Assembly (NCBI GenBank): GCA_027314165.1
Contig: DAHVCH010000007.1
Coordinates: 1 to 64,000 of the forward strand
Length of the DNA: 64,000 bases
Direction: 5' to 3'
Origin: Thermoplasmata archaeon
GTDB taxonomy: Archaea > Thermoplasmatota > Thermoplasmata > Lutacidiplasmatales > UBA184
Of the stretch, positions 40,201-46,960 are shown piece after piece. Positions within the stretch are counted from its first letter, which is position 1, and each line of letters starts with the position of its first letter. Position numbers and translations under genes: made by a program. The notes below the pieces were generated by a model that did no database searches, was not told the DNA's origin, and was given only the letters and a program-made list of their open reading frames with translations.

Positions 40201-41262
40201 CCGACTTCCGCCGGGACCTGGAACGTCCTGGTCAATGCCACCGACACGCGCGGGTCGAGCTCACCCGACGCATCGCTCAATTTCACCGTCGTCGCCGACC
40301 CATCCATAGTCGCCTTCTACGCCTCGGCGGCACCCGCGCAGACGGGGGAGAACGTCTCCTTCACGGTCGTGACGAGCGGGGGGATCGGCCCGTACACGTA
40401 CTCGTATTCTGGTCTCCCTTCGGGGTGTGCGGGGAACAACGCCTCCCGCACGATCTGCTTCCCCGAGCAAGCGGGGACGTTCACGGTCGCGGTGACGGTC
40501 ACCGACGCCCGCGGCCTGGGGACCTCGGCGACGTTGGACTGGAAAGTGGTGGGAAAACCGGGGCCCGGGACCCTCTTCGGACTCCCCGCCTACCTCGGGC
40601 TCACCATCGTTGGCGCTTCGGTCGCGGCCATCGTGCTGGTCATCTTCGTGCTCCTTCCGCTGCTCCGTCGGCGCGAGGACGAGGAGGAGCCGGACGGGGC
40701 CGCAGCCACGAGCGAGGCCCCCGGGGAGAGCGACATCGGAGCGGCCGCCGAAGAGCGTGAGACCCCTGTCGCACCTGACGGGCAGGAGCAGGGGCTGCCC
40801 CCCGACTCCCTCGTCCCCGAGGGAGGGGCCCTTCTGGGCCCCGGTCCGGGCGACACGGTCCCCGACGGGCCCCAGTCCCCTTCCCCCACGCTTCCGGAGG
40901 ACACCGCGGGCGAGGGCGAAGCTCTGCCGCAACCGTTCCCCGCCGTCGGGCAAGCCACGGAGGCCGCCCCGTGGGAGCCCAACATCGACGGGGCATCCCA
41001 CGAGGGGACCGATACCCCACCCTTCCCCCCCATCCAGGACGGCGAGCAGCCGACCCCTCAGGTCCTCACGCCCATCCCCTCGGTGGCGCCCAAGGAGGCT
41101 CCTCCGGCCGCGCGGAAGCGGTGCCCGCTGTGCGGAACGCCGCTCATGGAGAACAACGTCTGCCGCGCTTGCGAGCTGGACTGGTCGAAGGTCCAGATCC
41201 AAGGGCGCACCGATACGCTGCGCGCGCGAAAGTCACGGACGGACGACGGCCCGCAACCTTAA
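37279..41262 (+). CDS. Giant surface protein: kelch propeller, eight Cys-paired Ig-like repeats, membrane anchor, zinc ribbon
   Basis: The 1,327-residue protein has a signal helix (about 17-35) and six kelch-type blades (about 85-380) with phrases like AYDPVDTEIVLFGGW and DAWSYSAGTWT. Several blades are joined by CxxC (VCTSCGPSPR, LCSPCAPPAR, ICVPCAPAGR). Eight Ig/PKD-like repeats of about 70-90 residues (382-1090) each show VDxGQ, GLPxGC, a second Cys-x-P and a closing V-T-D. A transmembrane helix (about 1105-1130), an acidic Pro-rich tail of about 140 residues and a four-Cys ribbon CPLCGTPLMENNVCRAC complete it. The ribbon should be cytosolic. The ATG at 37279 is used; a TTG directly precedes it. 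No catalytic site was found; it is perhaps an adhesin or sensor. Confidence 0.82.
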   Translation: MLRNGHRAPRARVFSGSGRVLVPVVGLLVLLLALPSGGVPLTGPTTSPASMSSLPAGSHLGQSGLPGSPGSSPGTGTTAGGWSAVCTTCRPGLFVGAASTYDPADGEVVLFGGINASAGGPSGATWTYRSGTWTEVCTSCGPSPRAYAAMTFDGKDGYVVMFGGFDGGPLGDAWRFLGGSWSLLCSPCAPPARSGASLAYDAADGYVLLVGGCGATCPLGDAWSYSAGTWTQLCGGLCPFSPRDNASMAYDPVDTEIVLFGGWSGSRDLVNGWSYHAGSWTRICVPCAPAGRHGAPMAFDSTDGFLVLFGGYNSSTSSALNDTWEFFRGAFSPLALPLLPPPRSMAALADDPSDGGLLLFAGLGSAALGDTWEFAYGLVAPSPTATPATVDGGQASSLASTVAGGTAPYTYTWTGLPPPCVSTNVDPISCTPAAVGANTTFVVHLIVSDSKGAGVESLPSNFTVNTDPVIGSIVPSVPSAAVDAGQNLSLAVGISGGSGGYAFSWSGLPAGCSATGGRVMPCVPSGIGANTTFSIAVSATDSFGVATATATLPFVIDTDPVVTTPTKSASSVEVGSTVTFRSSASAGGGGYSWTWLGLPPGCTSVNSPVLSCVPQGVSLNTTFPVRAQVVDANGFRVTSAPAGVNVVAPPSVGQPNASPAVVDDGQTVALSVVAAGGVGNYTLKWLGLPPGCTSSDSPEILCTPTGVVANTTFQVQVNVTDGNGLWTIGPRLFLQVDALPHAGGVALAPATVDAGQSTNLSVRVSGGAGGYTFVWTGLPAGCASTNTPYLTCRPSTTLSANTSFSVGGKVTDAAGIVLTLVNTTLLVDATLQVSNVIANPSALDAGQVVSLSVGASLGGGSYAFRWWGLPTGCASIDSPSLTCVPNGGGANASLDVWTTVTDANGFSVASGSSRLEIDARPTIASAQASPNAVDLGQPVVLRARATYGSGSYDFHWRGLPGGCPVADSPILNCVPTSAGTWNVLVNATDTRGSSSPDASLNFTVVADPSIVAFYASAAPAQTGENVSFTVVTSGGIGPYTYSYSGLPSGCAGNNASRTICFPEQAGTFTVAVTVTDARGLGTSATLDWKVVGKPGPGTLFGLPAYLGLTIVGASVAAIVLVIFVLLPLLRRREDEEEPDGAAATSEAPGESDIGAAAEERETPVAPDGQEQGLPPDSLVPEGGALLGPGPGDTVPDGPQSPSPTLPEDTAGEGEALPQPFPAVGQATEAAPWEPNIDGASHEGTDTPPFPPIQDGEQPTPQVLTPIPSVAPKEAPPAARKRCPLCGTPLMENNVCRACELDWSKVQIQGRTDTLRARKSRTDDGPQP
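38422..40551 (+). repeat. Eight tandem Ig-like repeats with a GLPxGC...CxP signature
   Basis: Each unit is about 220-265 bases (about 70-90 residues) and follows the pattern VDxGQ, then an aromatic-x-W-x-GLPxGC, a Cys-x-P about 10-12 residues later, NTTF or GTF, and V-T-D-x-x-G. The two Cys of each unit probably form a disulfide. Repeats 2-6 are closest to each other; 7 and 8 have a shorter last part. The same signature recurs in the protein at 51080-54490. Confidence 0.75.
41256..41262 (+). promoter_or_regulatory. TATA-like element for taw1, inside the end of the preceding gene
   Basis: CTTAAGC-type sequence lies about 30 bases before the GTG at 41287 and overlaps the stop codon of the giant surface-protein gene. 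The spacing supports a leaderless transcript starting at the GTG. Confidence 0.45.
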
Positions 41263-41286
41263 GCACGAGGCCAGGTCCGGCGATCC

Positions 41287-42288
41287 GTGGGAGACCAGGA
41301 CCTCACGGGCAGCCTGCTGGAGGAGCAGGGCTACCAGCTCACCGGAAAGCATTCCGCGGTGAAGGTCTGCTACTGGACCTCCAAGGCGCTCACCGAAGGG
41401 CGCCACTGCTACAAGGGACGGTTCTACGGGATCGAGAGCCATCGCTGCATGCAGATGAGCCCCTCGATCGACGCGTGCAACCTGCACTGCCGGTTCTGCT
41501 GGCGGTACCAGGGCTGGGAGGAGGAGGACACGATGCAGGAGTTCGACGACCCTGCGGCGCTCTTGCAGCGCTCCTTGGAGGCCCAGAGGACGCTCCTAAG
41601 CGGCTTCGGCGGCAACCCGAAGGTCGACCGGGCCCGGTGGGAGGAGGCCTCAAAGCCTCGACACGTGGCGATCTCCCTCACGGGGGAGCCGACGCTCTAC
41701 CCGATGCTCTCGGAGTTCCTCCGGCTCTGTCACGACCGGGGGATCACCACCTTCCTCGTCACGAACGGCACGCATCCGGATGCGCTCCGCCATCTCGACC
41801 CGCTCCCGACACAGCTCTACTGCTCGGTCACCGCGCCGAACCGGGAGGTCTTCCGGAGGCTCACGATGCCGGCGCAGGAGGACGCCTGGGACCGGCTCCT
41901 CGAGAGCCTCGACATCCTCCGCGGGCTCCCGACGCGGAGGGTCGTCCGGCACACCCTGGTGAAGGGCTGGAACCTCGGGTGGGAGGAGCAGTACGCCGAG
42001 CTCGACGCCCGGGCCTCTCCGGACTTCATCGAGCCGAAGGGGTACGTCTACATGGGTCGCTCTAGGAACCGGCTCAGCCGAGACCACGTTCCGGAGCACG
42101 AGGACATCCGGGCCTTCGCGACACGCCTCTCCGAGCTCACGGGCTATCCGGTCGCGGACGAGTCGCCCGAGTCGAAGGTCATGCTCCTGGCGAAGGACCC
42201 ATCGCGTCGGTGGCTCCCTGGCCGCGCACCCTGGGAGCGGGGAGCCCCCGTCACCGAAGGCCCCGCGATCCCCGTGCGGAGCCCCTAG
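41287..42288 (+). CDS. taw1: 4-demethylwyosine synthase (Taw1/TYW1), radical SAM
   Basis: The 333-residue enzyme makes the tricyclic wyosine core on G37 of phenylalanine tRNA from N1-methylguanosine and pyruvate. The radical SAM cluster ligands are C64, C68 and C71 in CNLHCRFCW. A second cluster is expected at C28, C41 and C54, spaced 13 and 13 as in characterised archaeal homologues. Further family motifs are LTGEPTLYP, FLVTNGTHPDAL, RHTLVKGWN and EPKGYVYMGRS. The GTG at 41287 is supported by TTAA about 30 bases upstream. The archaeal form lacks the flavodoxin domain of eukaryotic TYW1, as here. It is cytosolic and needs the iron-sulfur supply from the SUF genes. Confidence 0.94.
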   Translation: MGDQDLTGSLLEEQGYQLTGKHSAVKVCYWTSKALTEGRHCYKGRFYGIESHRCMQMSPSIDACNLHCRFCWRYQGWEEEDTMQEFDDPAALLQRSLEAQRTLLSGFGGNPKVDRARWEEASKPRHVAISLTGEPTLYPMLSEFLRLCHDRGITTFLVTNGTHPDALRHLDPLPTQLYCSVTAPNREVFRRLTMPAQEDAWDRLLESLDILRGLPTRRVVRHTLVKGWNLGWEEQYAELDARASPDFIEPKGYVYMGRSRNRLSRDHVPEHEDIRAFATRLSELTGYPVADESPESKVMLLAKDPSRRWLPGRAPWERGAPVTEGPAIPVRSP

Positions 42289-42336
42289 TCCCTGGGACCC
42301 GGGGAGAGGGCCCCTCGTGAGAGGGTCCCGGACAGG

Positions 42337-42696
42337 TCACGCGTAGTGGCTCATCGCGGCGCGTTCGCGCTTCTGGACCTCGGCCGCGGTCTCAGGTCGC
42401 TCGTGGGCCTTCCGCTCGGCCTCACATTCGCGCTCGGTGACCCACTTGAACTGAACGGACTCGGGATGGTCGTGCGCCAGGAAGGCGCCTGCCTCGAAGG
42501 CGCTGGAGAGCAGTTCCTCCATGTTCTCCTCGTCCTGACCTTCCAGGCGGCCCACGGTGCGCCAGTACCAGTCGGGGGCCTTGCCGGCCATCTGGAGATA
42601 CTCGGTGACCAGGTCGTAGATCGAGGTGGTCTCCTCCGTGAGGCGCACGTGCAGGTGCTTGCGGGCCTCGGGGGGGTTGGACGAGTGCGAAGCCAT
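42337..42696 (-). CDS. Hypothetical helical protein
   Basis: The 119-residue protein is not recognised. It has ARKHLHVRLTEETTSIYDLVTEYLQMAGKAPDWYWRT followed by acidic helices (EGQDEENMEELLSSAFEAGAFLAHDHP) and a charged C-terminal helix full of Glu/Arg/Lys. No Cys or membrane segment. The ATG at 42696 was chosen because TTATA begins exactly 29 bases upstream at 42725, giving a leaderless gene; an in-frame start 66 bases earlier would lie beyond that promoter. It is convergent with taw1. A cytosolic soluble role is all that can be said, but composition and promoter make it a likely gene. Confidence 0.65.
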   Translation of the reverse strand: MASHSSNPPEARKHLHVRLTEETTSIYDLVTEYLQMAGKAPDWYWRTVGRLEGQDEENMEELLSSAFEAGAFLAHDHPESVQFKWVTERECEAERKAHERPETAAEVQKRERAAMSHYA

Positions 42697-42720
42697 CGGA
42701 CCTCGCGAGCCCCCTCGAGG

Positions 42721-42727
42721 TATAAGC
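42721..42727 (-). promoter_or_regulatory. TATA box for the 119-residue protein
   Basis: Minus-strand GCTTATA lies 25-31 bases before the ATG at 42696, matching the leaderless spacing seen elsewhere in the window. Confidence 0.55.
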
Positions 42728-42819
42728 CTGGCTGGGCACGGAGGGGCCGCGCCGAGCTCCACCGCCTCCGGTCGAAGGGTTGATTTCGGGGAGCGGCTTC
42801 GGCCAGGGTGAGGTCAATC

Positions 42820-43218
42820 GTGGCCCAGAGCAGCCCCGCCTCCCGTCGGATCTTCCTCACCGAGCGGCTGGTGAACAAGCAGATCACCATGGAAGAGGCC
42901 ACCGAGCTCTTTGCCCTCATGAACCGCGAGCTCGACCGGATGCGCCGGCAGGTCATGACCGGCGCCCTCCCACCCCCCCCGCCGCCCTCCGCGCAGGGTG
43001 GGGCTTCTCCCCCTTCCCCGGGCGCGGCAAGACCCGCCGTCATGGACAACCTCGACGAGCTCCTGCTCTTCGGCGGACCGCTGCTGGGCGTCCTCGCCGC
43101 CTTGATGAAGAAGAGCGGACTCGACATGCTCGGGCCCCCATCCAAGAGCCCTGCCGCTCAGAGCAAGGCCTCATCCTCGCCTTCCGCAGAAGGCTCCTCC
43201 AAGAGCTCTTCCACCTGA
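42820..43218 (+). CDS. Small protein with amphipathic helix and Pro/Ser-rich linkers
   Basis: The 132-residue protein is not recognised. RRIFLTERLVNKQITMEEATELFALMNRELDRMRRQV (about 10-46) is a strong amphipathic helix pair. A poly-Pro linker follows (PPPPPPSAQGG), then DNLDELLLFGGPLLGVLAALMKKSGLDML (about 78-106), which could be a short hydrophobic hairpin or membrane-touching helix. A Ser/Lys-rich tail of about 25 residues ends it. The GTG at 42820 has GGTGAGG at 42806-42812; an alternative GTG at 42808 overlaps that site. The next frame (SRPBCC-like) begins right at or before its stop in the -1 frame. Confidence 0.6.
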   Translation: MAQSSPASRRIFLTERLVNKQITMEEATELFALMNRELDRMRRQVMTGALPPPPPPSAQGGASPPSPGAARPAVMDNLDELLLFGGPLLGVLAALMKKSGLDMLGPPSKSPAAQSKASSSPSAEGSSKSSST

Positions 43219-43220
43219 CC

Positions 43221-43730
43221 CGTCCCGATGCCGGCAACTCGATCGAGCGGGGTCCTCTGACAGCCTTCCAGGTTGCCATCACGACCGCCGCCCCACCGGA
43301 GTTCGTCGCCCGGTGGTGGACCGACTACCGTGAGGACGACACGAGGCTCTCCGACGATCTGAAGGTCCGCACGGTCGACCGGAAGGACCCGCAGCACCTG
43401 CGGATCACCTCCGAGCTTGTCGTGGCGGGGCGGCCCGTGCGGATCGAGGGGACGGTGTCGATCCGCTCCCCGACCGCCTGGAGCATGGACGGGGCCCTCT
43501 TCGTTCGCGGGCGTCCCTTCGGAAGGGAGCAGGTCGAGTTCACGGTCGAGCCTGCCTCCGGGGGCTCGGTCCTCGTCGCGCGCTTCCAGTTCATGGGAAA
43601 GAACGCGCTGAACGGGCTGATCCTGTGGGTCATCCACCGTTCGATCCGCGCCGGTCGCGAGAAGGCCTATCGGGAGTACGCCCGGCACATCAACGAGGAC
43701 TTCGGAGCGCAGCGCGGCAAGGCGGGGTGA
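43221..43730 (+). CDS. SRPBCC-like ligand-binding domain protein, start unresolved
   Basis: About 169 residues read as a helix-grip domain. FQVAITTAAPPEFVARWWTDYREDDTRL is an opening strand and helix. A run of strands follows (LRITSELVVAGRPVRIEGTVSI, AWSMDGALFVRG, REQVEFTVEP, SVLVARFQFMG), and a long C-terminal helix (LNGLILWVIHRSIRAGREKAYREYARHINEDF) closes it. This resembles the START/polyketide-cyclase-like superfamily that binds hydrophobic ligands. No ATG, GTG or TTG lies in this frame between 42780 and the domain, so the left boundary given is only where coding character begins. A -1 frameshift from the preceding gene, a rare start such as CTG at 43257, or a sequence error could explain it. 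Confidence 0.6.
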   Translation, partial: RPDAGNSIERGPLTAFQVAITTAAPPEFVARWWTDYREDDTRLSDDLKVRTVDRKDPQHLRITSELVVAGRPVRIEGTVSIRSPTAWSMDGALFVRGRPFGREQVEFTVEPASGGSVLVARFQFMGKNALNGLILWVIHRSIRAGREKAYREYARHINEDFGAQRGKAG

Positions 43731-43739
43731 TCCGTCCGC

Positions 43740-44594
43740 TCAACCCCCGAGCGGGAGGAGCTTTCGCAGGAGCGGGGGAAGCTCGGAGAGCTGGGCGATC
43801 CGGTGCTCGGCCGCCATCGGACGTGCCCCACCAGGACGGACGATCTCCCGGTAGGAGGGCGAGTAGTCCTGGAGCCCCGTGAAGAGGACGGCCGCCCTCA
43901 TGCCTGCCCTGCGCGCTCCCTCGATGTCGGCCCAGGCGTCCCCCACGTGGACCGCATGGTCGGGCGAGGATCCCAGCCGTTGGAGGGCATCCTGGAAGAT
44001 GGACGGGTGGGGCTTCGTCCAGGACGTCTCATCGCTGAAGAGGAAGACGTCGAGCATCGGAGAGAGACCGATCCGCTCCAGCACGGGACGAAGGAACGCC
44101 CCCTTCTCCCCCACCGTGTTCGAGATGATCCCGACACGGTAGCCTGCGTCCTTGAGCGAGCGTAGCACCTCGTGAGCGCCGGGAGCCGAGCGGAAGGAGG
44201 TACGTCCGAGCTCGGCGGACAGGGACCGCAGGTAGGCCCCGACGTCCGCGCGGCGCCCGATCGACGACGCGGCAAGCGTGAGCTGCGTCTCCAGGGAGAC
44301 GACCCGGCCTTCCTCCGCAGCCGCGTTCGCGCGTCGACGCTCCCGGACAAACGCCTCCCGCATCTGCTCGGCGCTCCCGGAGGTGGACCCTCGCTCGCCT
44401 CCCGGTTCGTCGAGCAGGGCGGCGACCGCGAGCTCCACCTGCTGGTGAACGTACCTTTCCTCCGTCGGCCCGTCAAGATAGCACAGCGTGTGCCAGAGGT
44501 CGAAGGTGACCGCAGGCGTGGCCCGCGACGACGGCGGGCTCCGCTCGCTCTCGCCCGCCGGGCCGAGCGCTTCCTTCGCTCTGTCGGTGCTCAA
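43740..44594 (-). CDS. HAD superfamily hydrolase with altered motif I
   Basis: The 284-residue protein has HAD motif I as TFDLWHTLCYLDG, motif II in GIISNTVGEKG, the motif III Lys in SWTKPHPSIF and motif IV VGDAWADIEGARRAGM. A helical cap lies between motifs I and II (about 50-150). In motif I the nucleophile Asp is present but the second acid Asp is Trp, so it may not be a normal phosphatase. The TTG at 44594 has GGGGAG just upstream and follows the aldo-keto reductase stop by 14 bases, implying one operon. The frame extends further upstream only as a shadow of that gene. The substrate is unknown. Confidence 0.82.
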   Translation of the reverse strand: MSTDRAKEALGPAGESERSPPSSRATPAVTFDLWHTLCYLDGPTEERYVHQQVELAVAALLDEPGGERGSTSGSAEQMREAFVRERRRANAAAEEGRVVSLETQLTLAASSIGRRADVGAYLRSLSAELGRTSFRSAPGAHEVLRSLKDAGYRVGIISNTVGEKGAFLRPVLERIGLSPMLDVFLFSDETSWTKPHPSIFQDALQRLGSSPDHAVHVGDAWADIEGARRAGMRAAVLFTGLQDYSPSYREIVRPGGARPMAAEHRIAQLSELPPLLRKLLPLGG

Positions 44595-44608
44595 GAGGCT
44601 CCCCTGGC

Positions 44609-45760
44609 CTACCGAGGTCCCCGGCCGCCGGGGGCCTCGTCGTCGATCATCCGCGAGAAGTCCTTCTCCCCGAGAGGGGGGAACGCCGCGACGCGAAGGT
44701 TCTCTTCGAGGTGCGCCCGGTCCTTCTGCCCGACCAAGGGCGCGAGATGGCAAGGCGCGGACCGTGCGAACTGGAGCGCGGACTGGGCAGGCGAGAGGCC
44801 CGGGAGGACGGCGCCGCCGTGGGTCAGCTGCCCCTGCATGAGAGGAACGGAGGAGAACGTCGCTATCCGGAGCGCGTGCGCAGCCTGAAGGAGGGTCGAG
44901 CGTTCGCCACGGACGAGCTGGTTCCGAAGCTGGTAGGCCTCGGTCATCATCAAGTTGAGCGGGAACTGAATGAACCGGAACCCATGCTCGGTTCCCCCGA
45001 CCTCCTGGGCCAACCCGGCGACCTCCTCGAGCGAAAGGTATCCCGGGTCCGTCCTCCCCATCCGGAAAGAGTCCCACGTCGCGAGCCCGTAGCTCACGAG
45101 ACGGCCCTTCCGACGGGCCTCCTCGTAGAACTCGAAGGCCGACCGCAACCGTTCGAAGAACACCTTCCGTCCCACCGCTTCCAGCTGGGCCTCCCCGGGA
45201 TTGTGAAGATAGAGCAGGTCGACGGTGGCCACTCCGAGGTTGTTGAGGCTCCTCGCAAGCTGGTCACGGAGAAACGGGACGCTCATCGCATGGCTGCCAC
45301 CCACGATGTCGGTCGGGGCGAGGGCCCGCGTCCCGATGAGCTCCTGCTGGATGTAGGCCCGAGGAGAGAGGCCGCTCTCGGAGTCCGGAGCCAGATACCC
45401 GTTCTTCGTCGAAAGGAAGACCTCGTCGCGGGCGACCAGTCTCGCCCCCACCGCCTGCGCGAGCGCCCTCCCGAGGGACCGCTCCGCACGCTGATGGCGG
45501 TAGTTGATGGCCGTGTCGAGGACGTTGATCGCCCCCGAGCGGAGCGACAGGAGCCCCGCCTCCTCGACCGCGTGGTCCGTAGCCTCGTCCGCCTCCCCGA
45601 GGTACGTGCCCATCCCGAGGCTCGTCAGCGTGAGCCCCGAGCCTTCCACGCGTCGGAAGTGGCCCTTGGGGATCTTGCCGTTCCCCAGCGCACGGGAGGC
45701 GAAACGCGAGGTCCCCTCGGTCGTTGCGTGGCCATCGAGCTCCGATCGAGAGTTCTTCAT
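44609..45760 (-). CDS. Aldo/keto reductase family oxidoreductase
   Basis: The 383-residue protein has the four catalytic residues of the aldo-keto reductase barrel: Asp in NVLDTAINYR, Tyr in the same segment, Lys in FLSTKNGY and His in LLYLHNP. TLTSLGMGTYLG opens the barrel, and RFIQFPLNLMM and ATFSSVPLMQGQL are later barrel strands. It should reduce a carbonyl compound with NAD(P)H in the cytosol. It is longer than the usual 300-330 because of a roughly 35-residue leader and a longer cap loop. It lies upstream of the HAD gene by 14 bases on the same strand. The substrate cannot be predicted. Confidence 0.88.
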   Translation of the reverse strand: MKNSRSELDGHATTEGTSRFASRALGNGKIPKGHFRRVEGSGLTLTSLGMGTYLGEADEATDHAVEEAGLLSLRSGAINVLDTAINYRHQRAERSLGRALAQAVGARLVARDEVFLSTKNGYLAPDSESGLSPRAYIQQELIGTRALAPTDIVGGSHAMSVPFLRDQLARSLNNLGVATVDLLYLHNPGEAQLEAVGRKVFFERLRSAFEFYEEARRKGRLVSYGLATWDSFRMGRTDPGYLSLEEVAGLAQEVGGTEHGFRFIQFPLNLMMTEAYQLRNQLVRGERSTLLQAAHALRIATFSSVPLMQGQLTHGGAVLPGLSPAQSALQFARSAPCHLAPLVGQKDRAHLEENLRVAAFPPLGEKDFSRMIDDEAPGGRGPR

Positions 45761-45889
45761 GAATGCACCCGCGCCCCCGCGAGAAGGTCTGCGTGTGGGA
45801 CCCTCGGCTGGACATGAGCCCTTGCAGTCGGGGCCGTCCCGCGAGTCGGTGGACCGGTCGTCCGAGCGGGCGACATCGTCCTCCCGATG

Positions 45890-45896
45890 CGTTTAC
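45890..45896 (+). promoter_or_regulatory. Candidate TATA box for a 44-residue protein
   Basis: CGTTTAC lies about 39 bases before the ATG at 45931. It overlaps the more upstream ATG at 45898, which is why the downstream start is preferred. Confidence 0.35.
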
Positions 45897-45930
45897 CATG
45901 TCCTTCGAACTCCTGCTTCTCGGGGGCCCG

Positions 45931-46065
45931 ATGCCACGAAGGAAGTACGGCCACATGCAGAAGCCCATCCCTCCCGTGAAACCGGAGAACTGCCGCTTCT
46001 GCCGACTGAAGCGCCGTTGCCCGGTCCACGAAAAGTCCGAGAAGGACTCTCCGCACCGTCCCTGA
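45931..46065 (+). CDS. Very small basic Cys/His protein
   Basis: The 44-residue protein is not recognised. RKYGHMQKPIPPVKPENCRFCRLKRRCPVHEKSEKD contains C-x-x-C and a later C-x-x-H, enough for one zinc, surrounded by Lys and Arg. A longer version from ATG 45898 adds 11 residues but would begin at the TATA-like site. It is isolated between the divergent aldo-keto reductase and the ferredoxin, which is convergent with it. The motif and base-rich composition favour a genuine mini-protein that binds RNA or metal. Confidence is limited by size. Confidence 0.5.
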   Translation: MPRRKYGHMQKPIPPVKPENCRFCRLKRRCPVHEKSEKDSPHRP

Positions 46066-46171
46066 CCCGTCCACTCCGATCCGAGGTCGCCCGACCCCAG
46101 GCTCGGCCCAGGACCCCTAGAACCTCTCCAAGGTGTCCCGCCCGGACGGGCGGAGGGAGGCGCAGCGACGC

Positions 46172-46375
46172 TCAGGCCCTGGGCACGGGGGCTCGGCGTC
46201 GTGGAGCCCGGCCACCGGAGATGGCCCCTACCGGGCAGTACGGGACGCACCATCCGCAGTCGGTGCAGTTGGGGAGGACCTTGAGCTCGGATGGGGTCAG
46301 GTCCAGGGCGTCCGGGGGACAGACGCCGACGCAGAGCCCGCAGAGACAGCACGTCTCGGCGTTGACCTGGATCAT
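46172..46375 (-). CDS. Ferredoxin with two [4Fe-4S] clusters
   Basis: The 67-residue protein has CCLCGLCVGVCP and CTDCGWCVPYCP, the two C-x2-C-x2-C-x3-CP motifs of bacterial-type ferredoxins, and a short basic tail. It carries electrons in the cytosol. The ATG at 46375 overlaps the stop of the SufU-like gene by 4 bases, so it is co-expressed with the iron-sulfur scaffold. The longer upstream frame is a shadow of that gene. It may supply electrons for iron-sulfur assembly, for the oxoacid pathway or for radical SAM Taw1; only the first has contextual support. Confidence 0.92.
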   Translation of the reverse strand: MIQVNAETCCLCGLCVGVCPPDALDLTPSELKVLPNCTDCGWCVPYCPVGAISGGRAPRRRAPVPRA

Positions 46376-46827
46376 GGAGGGCTTCTCGAGGTCGTGCCGT
46401 CCCCGGCGGGTTCGGTCTCCGCCCCTCCGGATTCGGAGACGACCATCGGGCTCTTGGTCGTGGACAGCGCCTCCGCGAGCGCCCTCAACGAGGTCAGCGC
46501 ACACTTGATGCGGACGGGAGAGAGCGGGATCGAGAGCATCTTCTCGAGGTCCTGGCGGCGCGTCTGGGCCACATCGGCCAGGCGCTGCCCCTTGATCTTC
46601 GACGTCAGCATCGAAGCGCTTGCGACGGAGATGGCGCAGCCGTCGCCGTTGAACCGTACGTCCTGGATGGTCCCCTTCTCGGGGTCGAGCAGCAGCTCGA
46701 CCGTGATGTGGTCCCCGCAGAGCGGATTGCTCTCGCTACCGGACAGGCTGGGATGGTCCAGGTGTCCAAAGTTGCGCGGTCGCTTGTAGTGGTCCAGGAT
46801 CCGCTCCTGGTACATGTCCCACGCCAT
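46372..46827 (-). CDS. sufU: SufU/IscU-like iron-sulfur scaffold or sulfur carrier
   Basis: The 151-residue protein begins with YQERILDHYKRPRNFGHLD, typical of SufU. The three metal/sulfur ligands are C37 (NPLCGD), C64 (GDGCAIS) and C109 (RIKCALTS), and TSKIKGQRL carries the conserved Lys. SufU accepts sulfur from SufS or acts as scaffold in the SUF system. About 25 low-complexity residues follow the domain. The gene heads a two-gene unit with ferredoxin and diverges from the SufD-like gene across about 130 bases containing two TATA-like sites. Partners SufS, SufC and SufB are 12-16 kb away. Confidence 0.93.
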   Translation of the reverse strand: MAWDMYQERILDHYKRPRNFGHLDHPSLSGSESNPLCGDHITVELLLDPEKGTIQDVRFNGDGCAISVASASMLTSKIKGQRLADVAQTRRQDLEKMLSIPLSPVRIKCALTSLRALAEALSTTKSPMVVSESGGAETEPAGDGTTSRSPP

Positions 46828-46880
46828 CGGTACGCCTCTGGAGGGGTGCCCCCCATCGACCGACCAAGAAGAGCTTGCGC

Positions 46881-46891
46881 CTTAAGAACAC
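46881..46891. promoter_or_regulatory. CTTAAGAACAC element in the sufU/sufD divergent region
   Basis: The minus-strand reading gives CTTAAG, a possible TATA box for sufU with a leader of about 30 bases. The following AGAACAC also occurs upstream of sufB (ATTAGAACAC at 60728-60737), so it may be a shared control element. Confidence 0.35.
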
Positions 46892-46930
46892 GGGGTCCAC
46901 GGCCGCCTGCGACCGCCCCGCTCTCGAGGG

Positions 46931-46938
46931 CTTATATC
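46931..46938 (+). promoter_or_regulatory. TATA box for the SufD-like gene
   Basis: CTTATATC, with TTATAT starting 29 bases before the ATG at 46961, fits a leaderless transcript and was used to choose that ATG over the TTG at 46952. Confidence 0.6.
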
Positions 46939-46960
46939 GAGGGGGGTTTCCTTGCTCCCG

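Noticed and set aside
38422-40551. Possible CRISPR or DNA-level repeat array
   Set aside because: The periodicity comes from diverged protein repeats of about 70-90 residues; no identical short repeats with unique spacers are present.
42808-42819. GTG at 42808 as the start of the 132-residue protein
   Set aside because: This codon overlaps the GGTGAGG ribosome site that is well placed for the GTG at 42820.
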